From: Ruminiclostridium papyrosolvens DSM 2782
GTDB taxonomy: Bacteria; Bacillota; Clostridia; Acetivibrionales; DSM-1351
Direction: 5' to 3'
DNA length: 64,000 bases
Assembly (NCBI RefSeq): GCF_029318685.1
Contig: NZ_CP119677.1
Coordinates: 682,001-746,000, forward strand
Position 1 is the stretch's first letter. Every line of letters starts with the position of its first letter. Position numbers and translations under genes: made by a program. Positions 33,250 to 41,870 of this stretch are shown here, piece after piece. The notes below the pieces were generated by a model, which was not told the origin of the DNA, did no database searches, and saw only the letters and a program-made list of their open reading frames with translations.

Positions 33250-34338
33250 ATGCAGTTAGCATGGAAAGAAATGAAACATTATAAAAAAAATTATATTTTG
33301 ATAGAGTGCACTATTATTCTTATGATATTTATGGTGATATTTTTATCAGGCCTTACCAATGGATTGGGAAGGGCAGTAAGTGCAGCAATTGAAAATAGTA
33401 ATGCTGATTTTTTTGCAATTAGTGAAGATGCACAAAATGTGATTGCTGCATCCAGCCTGACACAAAAGCAGGTAAATGAATTGATTAAACACAAAAGTGG
33501 AGCAGTGTCACCACTTAACATTCAACGTGCCTATGTGAAGCAAAAGAACAGCACAGAAAAATTGGATATTACTTATCTGGCAATTGATACAGGTTCTTTT
33601 TTAAGTCCTGAGGTGACAGATGGAGCGAAATTAAGCAGCGGAGAACATGAAATCGTTCTTAACGATACTTATAAGGAAGATGGAATTAGTGTTGGTGATG
33701 TGGTTGAGGATACAGCTTCCGGAATACAGCTGACCGTAGTAGGCTTTACAAAAGGTGCTTTTTATGGTCATGTATCAGCCGGATATATTTCATTTGATAC
33801 ATTCAACAATATCAGAAAAAGCAGTAACCCAAATTATGTTCTAGCTTATAACGTGGTTGCTATACAGGGGCAGGCACAAGGAGGACTTAATGTGTCCGGA
33901 GTAAACATTGTTAATAAGGACACCATCGTCAATAACTTGCCGGGATATGAGGCAGAGCAGACCACTATTCAGATGATTATTTGGGTTCTGATTGTGATTA
34001 CCGGTGCGATTCTTGGAGTATTTTTCTATATTCTTACAATTCAAAAGCAAAAGCAGTTTGGTGTTATGAAAGCCATTGGAATGAAGACAAAACAGATTGC
34101 AGGGGTTCTGATATCTCAAATTATGGCATTGTCTGTTACAGGTGTAATATTTGGAACACTGTTAGCCTATGGCCTGTCCAAGGTTTTGCCAAGCAATATG
34201 CCGTTTTTCTTTCAAGGAAAGGATGCACTGGTTATATCCATGGCATTTGTGGCAATTTCGGTATTTGGAGGAATTTTATCTATATTTAGAGTAGGTCAGG
34301 TAGATCCAATCATAACTATTGGAGGAAATGAACAATGA
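33250..34338 (+). CDS. ABC transporter permease (FtsX/MacB type)
   Basis: A 362-residue permease with one N-terminal membrane helix (ILIECTIILMIFMVIFLSG), a large extracellular domain of about 200 residues, and three C-terminal helices ending in an FtsX core (QKQKQFGVMKAIGMKTKQIA). This four-helix MacB/DevC-like design serves export or mechanotransmission rather than import. It overlaps the ATPase gene by 4 bp, and the two are followed by a response regulator and a histidine kinase, a common antimicrobial-response module. Start ATG 33250 follows ATAAGGGGG. Confidence 0.9.
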   Translation: MQLAWKEMKHYKKNYILIECTIILMIFMVIFLSGLTNGLGRAVSAAIENSNADFFAISEDAQNVIAASSLTQKQVNELIKHKSGAVSPLNIQRAYVKQKNSTEKLDITYLAIDTGSFLSPEVTDGAKLSSGEHEIVLNDTYKEDGISVGDVVEDTASGIQLTVVGFTKGAFYGHVSAGYISFDTFNNIRKSSNPNYVLAYNVVAIQGQAQGGLNVSGVNIVNKDTIVNNLPGYEAEQTTIQMIIWVLIVITGAILGVFFYILTIQKQKQFGVMKAIGMKTKQIAGVLISQIMALSVTGVIFGTLLAYGLSKVLPSNMPFFFQGKDALVISMAFVAISVFGGILSIFRVGQVDPIITIGGNEQ

Positions 34339-35003
34339 ATAAATATGCAATACAGCTGAAAAATATATCCAAAGCTTATCAGGATGGAGAACAGAATAAA
34401 ATCGTTCTAAATAATATATCTCTGGATGTAAGACCGGGGGAATTTGTAGCAATTGTTGGCCCATCTGGAAGTGGAAAAAGCACATTGTTATCTATCGCAG
34501 GTGCATTACTGTCAGCGGATAAAGGTGACATAATCATAGGAAATCAGACCATATTGGAGAAAAAACAATGGAATGAGTTTCGTCGCAGGCGTGTGGGCTT
34601 CATCTTCCAAAATCATCAGCTTCTTCCCTATCTGAAGGTGTATGATCAGTTGTTTCTGAACACTAAAAAGACATCTGAGAAGAAGACCCTTGCAGAAGAA
34701 ATATTAAATGAACTAGAATTGATAGATATGAAGAAAAGATATCCGGAAGGTTTATCAGGTGGAGAAAAACAGCGTGTAGCAATTGCTAGGGCATTTATGA
34801 ATGAGCCAGATGTAATTCTGGCAGATGAGCCTACAGCCAGTCTTGATAAGATAAGGGGGCGTGCTGTTATTGAATTGATTGCAAAAGAAGTGAAGAAGAG
34901 GAAAAAGGCAGCGATTATGGTTACACATGATGAGCGTATCTTAGATCTGGTTGATACTATTTATCAACTGGAGGATGGTGTGCTTATAAAGATAATGAAG
35001 TAG
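34335..35003 (+). CDS. ABC transporter ATP-binding protein (LolD/MacB type)
   Basis: A 222-residue ATPase with Walker A GPSGSGKSTLL, Q-loop FIFQNHQLLPYL, signature LSGGEKQRVAIARA, Walker B VILADEPTASLD and H-loop VTHDE. It belongs to the LolD/FtsE-like group that partners MacB-type permeases. It overlaps the permease gene by ATGA, and its stop lies 8 bp before the response-regulator gene. Confidence 0.93.
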   Translation: MNKYAIQLKNISKAYQDGEQNKIVLNNISLDVRPGEFVAIVGPSGSGKSTLLSIAGALLSADKGDIIIGNQTILEKKQWNEFRRRRVGFIFQNHQLLPYLKVYDQLFLNTKKTSEKKTLAEEILNELELIDMKKRYPEGLSGGEKQRVAIARAFMNEPDVILADEPTASLDKIRGRAVIELIAKEVKKRKKAAIMVTHDERILDLVDTIYQLEDGVLIKIMK

Positions 35004-35010
35004 AGGAGCT

Positions 35011-35685
35011 ATGATGATGTTCTCCATACTTGTGGTAGAAGATGACGAAACTTTAAATAAACTTATGTGCATCAAATTAAAGCAGGAGAATTTTAAGACA
35101 TTTTCTGCTTTTGATGGTGCACAAGCACTTGGAATTTTAGATCAGGAATATATTGATTTAATTATTAGTGATATCATGATGCCTAAAATAGATGGGTATG
35201 AGTTAACAAAAGAACTGAGGGATGCGTCATATGCACAACCGATTCTTATGGTAACAGCAAAAGATCAGCTGGAGGATATGGAACAGGGATTTCGTGCTGG
35301 AACAGATGACTACATGATTAAGCCGATTAACTTAAAAGAAATGATATTGCGTGTAAATGCACTTCTTCGGAGATCAAAGATTGCCAATGAAAAAAGGCTT
35401 ATAGTTGGAAAGACTGTACTTGATTATAGTCAAATGACGATTTATATCGGAGGTCAAGAATTCGAGATTCCGCCAAAGGAATTTTATCTGCTGTTTTTAT
35501 TACTGAGCAATCCCAATAAGATTTTTACCAGATTAGAAATCTTAGATGAAATATGGGGAATGGACAGCGAGGTAGATGAGAGAACGGTGGATTCACATAT
35601 TAAGAAGCTTCGGAGAAAATTTGAAAATTGTATGGATTTTGAAATTATCACAATCCGTGGACTTGGATATAAGGCAAAATACTAG
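35011..35685 (+). CDS. OmpR-family response regulator
   Basis: A 224-residue two-component regulator. The receiver domain has acidic VVEDDE, phospho-acceptor Asp in LIISDIMMPKIDGYE, Thr-equivalent in MVTAKD and Lys in YMIKPI. The C-terminal winged helix has RLEILDEIWGM and RTVDSHIKKLRRK. Three tandem ATGs (35011, 35014, 35017) follow AGGAG; the third has the best spacing. It is followed 15 bp later by its sensor kinase and likely controls the ABC transporter of the same operon. Confidence 0.93.
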   Translation: MMMFSILVVEDDETLNKLMCIKLKQENFKTFSAFDGAQALGILDQEYIDLIISDIMMPKIDGYELTKELRDASYAQPILMVTAKDQLEDMEQGFRAGTDDYMIKPINLKEMILRVNALLRRSKIANEKRLIVGKTVLDYSQMTIYIGGQEFEIPPKEFYLLFLLLSNPNKIFTRLEILDEIWGMDSEVDERTVDSHIKKLRRKFENCMDFEIITIRGLGYKAKY

Positions 35686-35700
35686 GAAAGAAGGAGTCAC

Positions 35701-36789
35701 ATGGAAGAATCGCAAAGAGATAAGAAAAAATACAGGCTACATTTACGAACACATATTGCATTTTCTTCTATTATTACTTTGTGCTTAGCATGTATTGTTT
35801 CATGTGGGATTATTTTATTAGGAACGAGACTGTTATATCAAGGACCGTTAACAATTTTTTTATTAATCGTTCTGTGTCTGTTAGTATGTACTTTATCTAT
35901 GGTGATTGGAGGAAGCCTGTTATTCTTTGTAACAGGCCATCTTTCAAAGCCTATAGAAGCATTGAGCAAGACGGTAAATATGATTGCAAAGGGAGACTTT
36001 TCGGCCAGAGTGGAACGAAAGGAACAACGAAATGATAAATTTGAATATGCTAATGAATTAGATGAATTAGAAGCCAATGTGAATAAGATGGCAATGGAGT
36101 TAAATGGCATGGACTACATGAGAAAGGACTTCATGAGCAATGTATCCCATGAGGTAAAGACTCCGGTAGCTGCAATAACTGGATTTTCAGAGATACTGAT
36201 GGATGGAAAGCTAGATAAACAGGAGCAGGAGGAGTATCTTCAACTAATCAATAATGAATCCAGAAGATTATCCGTTTTGTGCGAAAACATGCTTCAGATG
36301 TCCAGATTAGACTATCAGGAGATTGTAGCAAAGAAAAACAAAGTTCGTATAGACGAGCAGATTAGAAAATGTATTATTCTTTTGACGCAAAAGTGGTATG
36401 AGATGGACATTAGCTTTGATTTAGAGATGGATGCAGTGACAGTAGAAAGTGATGCCTCTCTTCTTATGCAACTGTGGACTAATCTTATCGATAATGCGAT
36501 TAAGTATTCGGATATGAAGCCGTATATAAAAATCCGCGTAAAAAAAGAGGATGGACAACTGTTAGTCAGGATTGAAGATGACGGTATCGGAATTCCAAAG
36601 GAAAAACTGCCAAAAATCTATGACAAGTTTTATCAGTGTGATGAATCGCATAAGAAACATGGAAATGGATTGGGACTGTCAATTGTAAAACGTATATTGG
36701 AGCTACTGCATGGGACAATCAGTTATGAGAGTGAAGAGGATGAAGGGACAGTGGTTTTCGTTACCATACCGATAGATTTAAAATCATAA
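35701..36789 (+). CDS. Sensor histidine kinase
   Basis: A 362-residue kinase. Two N-terminal membrane helices (residues about 19-43 and 49-76) are separated by a very short outside loop, followed by a HAMP linker. The H-box is MSNVSHEVKTPVAAI, the N-box NLIDNAIKYS, and the G-boxes DDGIGIPKEKLPKIYD and GNGLGLSIVKRILE. The near absence of an extracellular sensor domain is typical of intramembrane-sensing kinases coupled to ABC transporters. The operon ends at the terminator at 36812. Confidence 0.93.
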   Translation: MEESQRDKKKYRLHLRTHIAFSSIITLCLACIVSCGIILLGTRLLYQGPLTIFLLIVLCLLVCTLSMVIGGSLLFFVTGHLSKPIEALSKTVNMIAKGDFSARVERKEQRNDKFEYANELDELEANVNKMAMELNGMDYMRKDFMSNVSHEVKTPVAAITGFSEILMDGKLDKQEQEEYLQLINNESRRLSVLCENMLQMSRLDYQEIVAKKNKVRIDEQIRKCIILLTQKWYEMDISFDLEMDAVTVESDASLLMQLWTNLIDNAIKYSDMKPYIKIRVKKEDGQLLVRIEDDGIGIPKEKLPKIYDKFYQCDESHKKHGNGLGLSIVKRILELLHGTISYESEEDEGTVVFVTIPIDLKS

Positions 36790-36811
36790 TTAATTGTATT
36801 TAATATGAGAG

Positions 36812-36846
36812 AAAGGTATTCCACAAAATAGATGGAATACCTTTTT
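36812..36846 (+). terminator. Terminator of the ABC/two-component operon
   Basis: A 12-bp stem, AAAGGTATTCCA (36812-36823) with TGGAATACCTTT (36833-36844), is followed by T residues. Confidence 0.85.
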
Positions 36847-37045
36847 GATGATGGTGCTATTAAGAGAACAACCGTCCAAGTGCTGTAAGGCTGTATTAAT
36901 GAGTGATTCGCCAACTTTCTACGATATAAACGATTTTGACAGTTAATATTATCTCATATATAATATTAGAAATATGCGTGCTTTTTTAAGAGAGTCTAGG
37001 TAAAAAATGGTAAATTGTAGCTGTTTATGTACATGGTAAACTTGC

Positions 37046-38590
37046 TTGAAGGGGAGAGATAGTATAATTAAACGTAAATATATATTTATTATGACCTTGT
37101 TTACTAGCATTGTTTTTTTTATTATTGTCTCCTACTTCGTATTATCTATTAATAAGGTTAGCGATATTTATTTGAATAATACACAGGAAACCATACTTAG
37201 GATGAGAAAGGACTTTCTGAAATATACGGTCAATAATCTTATTACTCAAATTGATAATAAAATAAAAATTAAAACTGCATACATTGACAAATTAGTTACA
37301 AATACTTCTGTTATTATTAATTTAAAAATGTCAATGAGTAATGAGGAATTTCATGATTTCTATCTCAACTTTTTTGAGAGCAATACTGATTATAATTTTT
37401 GGACTGTACTTCTATGGGATGCAAAAGAGAATAAAGTAATGTATGATCCGCAAAATGTTTCTGGTAAATCATGGGATATAACTCTGGGTAATATCCAAGC
37501 TAAATTAGCATCTTACAAAATTGTTCATCATGGGAGTCAGACCGCTGTTTATGGAATCAGTAAAAATTATGTTAATGAAATAGTAAAAGCTGAGATGGCT
37601 GAAGCAATTAGAGATACCAGATTCAATGACGATTCTTATATGTGGGTAAATGAGATTTTAAACTATAATGGCGGAAAAAACTATGCAATCAGAAGAGTTC
37701 ATCCAAATCTTCCTGAAACAGAGGGGATGTATCTTTCTACCGATATGACTGATATGAAAGGGAATTTGCCCTATTTAAAGGAACTGCAGGGAATCAATAA
37801 AAACGGAGAACTATTTTTTTCTTACTATTTTAAAGAATTAGAGCAGGATACTGTTTCAGAAAAACTAACTTATGCAAAGTTATATAAACGATTTAATTGG
37901 GTCATAGCCATGGGAACTTATGAAAAAGATTTAAATGCTTCTATCAAGCAAACGAATGAGGAAAGTAAAAAACTTGTTTCCAAGCTTATGTTGAATTCAG
38001 TACTTTTGTTTATTTTTATACTATTACTGAGTTATTCTTTAATCATGTTAATCGAAAAATTATATAGTCGTCATTCGAAAAAAATCTTGGAATCTGAAAT
38101 TAATCAGGATTTACTTACAAAGGCTGATAGTAGAAGAAGCGGAACTAAAAGCCTCAGTGATGCATTTAAGGACTATAAGCAAAAGGGACATAATTCTGCT
38201 GTTATGATGTTTGATTTGGATTATTTCAAGCACATCAATGACACTTATGGACATGCCACCGGAGATAAGGCCTTGATTGAAACTGTAAATGCTATTTCAC
38301 ATATAATAAGAAGTTCTGATAAATTGATTCGGTGGGGCGGAGATGAATTTATTATCATTATATTCGGCTTGCAGGAAAAAAATGCAATCAAATATGGCGA
38401 ATCAATTTTATCAGTAGTATCAACTGTGAAGATAAAAATGGATACGGATGAAATTACGCCATCTTTATCCATAGGAGTTTCATATTTTAAAGAAACAGAT
38501 ACGGACTATACGGATGTGCTTAAACGTGTGGACGAGGCAGTGTACAAATCAAAGTCCAATGGCCGGAATCAAGTAAATCAAGTGTTGTAA
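37046..38590 (+). CDS. dCache-GGDEF diguanylate cyclase
   Basis: A roughly 510-residue membrane diguanylate cyclase, making c-di-GMP from GTP. One N-terminal helix (FIMTLFTSIVFFIIVSYFV), an extracytoplasmic dCache-like sensor (residues about 45-310, ending VIAMGTYEKDLN), a second helix (LLFIFILLLSYSLIMLI), and a C-terminal GGDEF domain with MMFDLDYFKHINDTYGHATGDKAL and RWGGDEFI are visible. An intact inhibitory site RSSD lies five residues before GGDEF, so it is probably active and feedback controlled. The start is uncertain: TTG 37046 has no ribosome site, whereas AGGGGAG at 37050-37056 is correctly spaced for ATA 37064 or ATT 37067. Confidence 0.88.
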   Translation: MKGRDSIIKRKYIFIMTLFTSIVFFIIVSYFVLSINKVSDIYLNNTQETILRMRKDFLKYTVNNLITQIDNKIKIKTAYIDKLVTNTSVIINLKMSMSNEEFHDFYLNFFESNTDYNFWTVLLWDAKENKVMYDPQNVSGKSWDITLGNIQAKLASYKIVHHGSQTAVYGISKNYVNEIVKAEMAEAIRDTRFNDDSYMWVNEILNYNGGKNYAIRRVHPNLPETEGMYLSTDMTDMKGNLPYLKELQGINKNGELFFSYYFKELEQDTVSEKLTYAKLYKRFNWVIAMGTYEKDLNASIKQTNEESKKLVSKLMLNSVLLFIFILLLSYSLIMLIEKLYSRHSKKILESEINQDLLTKADSRRSGTKSLSDAFKDYKQKGHNSAVMMFDLDYFKHINDTYGHATGDKALIETVNAISHIIRSSDKLIRWGGDEFIIIIFGLQEKNAIKYGESILSVVSTVKIKMDTDEITPSLSIGVSYFKETDTDYTDVLKRVDEAVYKSKSNGRNQVNQVL

Positions 38591-38592
38591 AA

Positions 38593-38909
38593 AAAGGGCT
38601 GTTGCAAAACAAAACTTAGTTTTTATCTTTTCTTGCCGTACGGGAGTATAAATTGTATCAATGGAAGCTTGGTTAAAGATATTTGCATATGTTTGTCGGC
38701 GAACATGGATATTTTACCGGAACCCCTACACGATGTAGGGGTTAGCAAAACAATGAATCATGGACGATGAATGTGAGCGACGGTAAAATATCTAATGATG
38801 AGCCGCCAGAAACATCTGCAAATATCTTGGAAGCAATCATTGATACAATTTTATAAGGGAGTACAGGTATTAAAACAAAAAAGCTTTCTAGTTTTACAAC
38901 AACCCCTTT
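38593..38909. repeat. Long imperfect palindromic element (MITE-like)
   Basis: The segment is an inverted repeat over almost its whole 317 bp. The left end, GGGCTGTTGCAAAAC (38596-38610), matches the right end, GTTTTACAACAACCCC (38891-38906). Inner blocks such as ATTGTATCAATG, AGATATTTGCA and ATATTTTACCG recur in opposite orientation. At its centre a perfect 10-bp hairpin, AACCCCTACA/TGTAGGGGTT (38721-38743), has loop CGA. It has no coding capacity and follows the cyclase stop closely, so it may also end that transcript. Such elements are usually non-autonomous transposons or folded repeat RNAs. Confidence 0.7.
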
Positions 38910-39110
38910 CTATAAAATGAACACCCTGCATTATGGTAAAATAAGTACATTCATCCGATATTTTGGGTAAGGTTAATTAATGGCATATTATGTAATGTTT
39001 AGAATAATTTATTTTTGCCAATCTAAACAGATATTCTCTCATTTTTGTGCATCAAAAGAGAGGACAAATATTGCAGTAAAGATATAATTTATTTATAAGG
39101 GGTTGGATTG

Positions 39111-39968
39111 ATGGAATGGATTGAGCGCTTGAATAGTGCTATAAATTATATTGAGGAACACTTGGCTGATGATATTGATTATGAGCAGGTTGCAAAGGTT
39201 GCTTGCTGCTCAACGTATCATTTTCAGAGAATGTTTGCGTATATGGCGGATGTGCCACTTTCTGAATATATACGCCGCAGACGCATGACAATGGCTGCGG
39301 TAGATTTGCAGAGCTGCCAAGAGAAAATATCAGATGTCGCACTTAAATATGGGTATGATTCACCTACGGCATTTAACCGCGCTTTTCAGGGTGTTCATGG
39401 AGTTGCACCATCACTTGTAAAGGCAGGTGGCGTTTCTCTTAAATCATTTTCTCCAATCAGCTTCAAAATTACCATAAAAGGTGCTGTGGAAATGGATTAC
39501 AGAATTGAAAAGAGAGATGCCTTTAGAATTGTAGGTATTGCGGAACCACTACAAAATGAGATTGAAAAGAACTTTGAAATTGTGCCACAGATGTGGCAAA
39601 AAGCTTCTGTGAATGGAATGATTCAAAAACTGATAAGCATGATGAATAGTGAACCTATGGGACTTCTTGGTGTAAGTGCCTGCAATGATATGGACAGTTG
39701 GCGATACTTTATTGCTGTTGCCAGTACACAATCAATTGATAATACTCTGGAAGAATATACTGTGCCTCCGTCAACGTGGGCTGTATTTTCAGGTGAGGGT
39801 ACCGCTCAAACCGTACAGGAATTAGAGAAAAGGATTGTGACAGAATGGTTGCCAACATCCGGATATGAGTATGCAAATGCTCCTGACATTGAAGTATACT
39901 TATCGGCTGACCCGGTGAATACAAAATATGAAGTATGGATTCCTGTTGTAAAAAAAGGAGAACTGTAA
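39111..39968 (+). CDS. AraC-family regulator with GyrI-like effector domain
   Basis: A 285-residue regulator. The N-terminal AraC double HTH begins ALNYIEEHL-like (AINYIEEHLADDIDYEQVAK) and includes CCSTYHFQRMFAYMADVPLSEYIRRRRM and YGYDSPTAFNRAFQGVHGVAP. The C-terminal half is a GyrI-like/SOUL-type ligand domain (YRIEKRDAFRIVGIAEPL to DIEVYLSADP). ATG 39111 lies 8 nt after AAGGGG. It is directly abutted by the next gene (TAA then ATG), so it is the first gene of a four-gene + strand group. Ligand unknown, possibly a hydrophobic drug-like molecule as for other GyrI-like proteins. Confidence 0.9.
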   Translation: MEWIERLNSAINYIEEHLADDIDYEQVAKVACCSTYHFQRMFAYMADVPLSEYIRRRRMTMAAVDLQSCQEKISDVALKYGYDSPTAFNRAFQGVHGVAPSLVKAGGVSLKSFSPISFKITIKGAVEMDYRIEKRDAFRIVGIAEPLQNEIEKNFEIVPQMWQKASVNGMIQKLISMMNSEPMGLLGVSACNDMDSWRYFIAVASTQSIDNTLEEYTVPPSTWAVFSGEGTAQTVQELEKRIVTEWLPTSGYEYANAPDIEVYLSADPVNTKYEVWIPVVKKGEL

Positions 39969-40424
39969 ATGGTACATTTAGTATATTGTGATGACAAGGA
40001 AAAAGTATTGGATAAAATTTTGAACGGCTTCAAAACGATGGTTGTTCGTGGAGCAGCGGGAAGGAAAATTCCGCATAGCAGAGTTTTTGAGGGTGAAACA
40101 CTTTATTTTATGCAAAAAGGCAGTGCCAGAATCTCTGCAAAAGCAACGGTAAAAAGTGTTCATAACCTTGTTAAACTGTCGGAGGAAGAAATTGTTAAAA
40201 CGCTTGAGGACAACCAAGAAAAGCTCAATCTTTCTCAAAAACAAAAAGAGCGTTGGCATAGAAAATGTTTATGCTTAGTGGAATTTGAAGGCGTAGAGCC
40301 TATTGTGCCATTGAACTTTGAACATCAAGGGAATATGGATGATTGGCTTATTATTGAGAAAATTGAGGATGTTGTTGTTGGGACAAGTATTCCGTACAAC
40401 TATGATAATTCTAAATTTAAATAA
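39969..40424 (+). CDS. Small ASCH/PUA-like protein, hypothetical
   Basis: A 151-residue protein starting directly on the base after the AraC-type stop codon, so it is translationally coupled. It begins VHLVYCDDKEKVLDKIL, has TMVVRGAAGRKIPHSRVFEGETLYF near residue 25 and a beta-rich middle (SARISAKATVKSV), a pattern suggestive of an ASCH/PUA-like RNA- or nucleotide-binding fold. No signal peptide. I do not firmly recognise the family; the coupling points to a function under or with the regulator. Confidence 0.55.
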   Translation: MVHLVYCDDKEKVLDKILNGFKTMVVRGAAGRKIPHSRVFEGETLYFMQKGSARISAKATVKSVHNLVKLSEEEIVKTLEDNQEKLNLSQKQKERWHRKCLCLVEFEGVEPIVPLNFEHQGNMDDWLIIEKIEDVVVGTSIPYNYDNSKFK

Positions 40425-40477
40425 AGAGTTTAGTGTTACCTCTTAACAGCAATTACAGTTTTGGTGGAGGCGAAAGC

Positions 40478-40861
40478 ATGAGATATCTTACAAAAGAGTG
40501 GTATGACCTTTGCCAGCGTACAGGGCTTCACTTTGGGATGAGAGCACATAAGGGTGCCGGGCAGAAAGATGAAGCTTTATATCTGCGGCTTTATAAAAGG
40601 AAAGAACAACAATTTATAAAAAAAGAGAACGAAATATACAATGTGGACCCGCGCTTTATGCTTGATGTTGATGGTTCGGTTTTTATTCCTGCTGATAAAT
40701 TCCTCAGTGATGATGAAATTTGTGATGAAGATAAAATAGTGTATGAAATGCCATCTGAAGAAAAAGAACGTATTTATAAACTAATTGAAAAGTACGATTC
40801 ACGAGGACCTTTTGATGTAAATGAATGCAGAATTAAATTCAGTTTTATCACTACAATATAA
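40478..40861 (+). CDS. DUF4085-like protein, probably truncated
   Basis: A 127-residue protein starting MRYLTKEWYDLCQRTGLHFGM, the opening I associate with DUF4085 proteins of Firmicutes, which are about twice this length. The frame ends at IKFSFITTI shortly after an RGPFDVNE segment near the middle of typical members, so the C-terminal half seems lost at the junction with the P1 peptidase gene. ATG 40478 follows GGTGGAGG; an in-frame start at 40433 lacks a site. Function unknown. Confidence 0.55.
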   Translation: MRYLTKEWYDLCQRTGLHFGMRAHKGAGQKDEALYLRLYKRKEQQFIKKENEIYNVDPRFMLDVDGSVFIPADKFLSDDEICDEDKIVYEMPSEEKERIYKLIEKYDSRGPFDVNECRIKFSFITTI

Positions 40862-40872
40862 GGGTGAGAAAA

Positions 40873-41817
40873 TTGATTAAAGGCAATTACCAAGAAGTGA
40901 AACCAATACCCGTTGGAGGACTTACCGACGTTCCCGGTATCCTAGTGGGAAATGCTGAGGATAAAAGCGGTCGTACAGGATGTACGGTTATTCTCTGCCC
41001 CCATGGAGCAGTCCCCGGTGTAGACGTAAGTGGAGGCAGCCCCGGTACACAGAACACAGATATCATTCGGCCGGGTGCCTCAGAATATCCTGTATATGGT
41101 GTCTTGCTCACTGGTGGAAGTTTTTTTGGACTTCCTGCTTCTGGTGGGGTTATGCGTTGGATTGTTGAAAATAAAATTGACGATGTGCCGTTAGTTCCGG
41201 CAGCGGTTATATTTGATCTCCTTTATGCAAAAGGCGTAAAGCCGCCAGATGCTGACATGGCATATGCAGCCTGCCAGGCCGCAAATACAGGTCCGGTGAT
41301 TGAAGGAAATGTGGGTGCTGGAGCAGGAGCGACAATCGGAAAGATTTACGGTACTCCTATGAAAGGTGGACTTGGTACTGCCTCAATACAAATTCCCGGC
41401 GGTCCTGTGGTCGCAGCTTTGGCAGTGGTCAATGCACTAGGAGATATATGGAATCAAGGACGTATTATTGTTGGAGCCCTGAATTCAGAAAAAAAGTTTA
41501 TTAATCAGACTCGAGCTATGATGGAAGGTATTCCAACTCAGCTTTATTACATGAATACTACAATAGCTGTAGTAGCTACTACGGAGCGGCTAACAAAGGC
41601 GGAAGCCAACCGGGTTGCAAAACTTGCCAATGATGGAATGGCCCGTGCAATATCTCCCAATAATACTCAGTGGGACGGTGATACAATTTTCTGCCTTTCA
41701 CTGGGAACGCACACAAGTAAAATGTCTAGGGATGCTGTGGTTACACAAGTTGGTACTGCTGCTGCCTTGGCACTTGAGAATGCCATAATACGAGGTGCGC
41801 TGGCAGCACAACCGTAG
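40873..41817 (+). CDS. P1 family peptidase (DmpA/S58-like)
   Basis: A roughly 315-residue N-terminal-nucleophile hydrolase of the DmpA/BapA (S58) family, which self-cleaves and removes N-terminal residues or opens beta-peptides. Family segments are GLTDVPGILVGNA at the start, GCTVILCPHGAVPGVDVSGG, LLTGGSFFGLPASGGVMRW, GNVGAGAGATIGK, and the auto-cleavage-like region before NTTIAVVATT. The start is either GTG 40864 or, better spaced from AAGGG, TTG 40873. There is no signal peptide. It converges on feoB. Confidence 0.88.
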   Translation: MIKGNYQEVKPIPVGGLTDVPGILVGNAEDKSGRTGCTVILCPHGAVPGVDVSGGSPGTQNTDIIRPGASEYPVYGVLLTGGSFFGLPASGGVMRWIVENKIDDVPLVPAAVIFDLLYAKGVKPPDADMAYAACQAANTGPVIEGNVGAGAGATIGKIYGTPMKGGLGTASIQIPGGPVVAALAVVNALGDIWNQGRIIVGALNSEKKFINQTRAMMEGIPTQLYYMNTTIAVVATTERLTKAEANRVAKLANDGMARAISPNNTQWDGDTIFCLSLGTHTSKMSRDAVVTQVGTAAALALENAIIRGALAAQP

Positions 41818-41870
41818 TCGCTCAGGATTTGTCATGGTAAAGATATTTATTCTCATAAATAGTATTTGTT

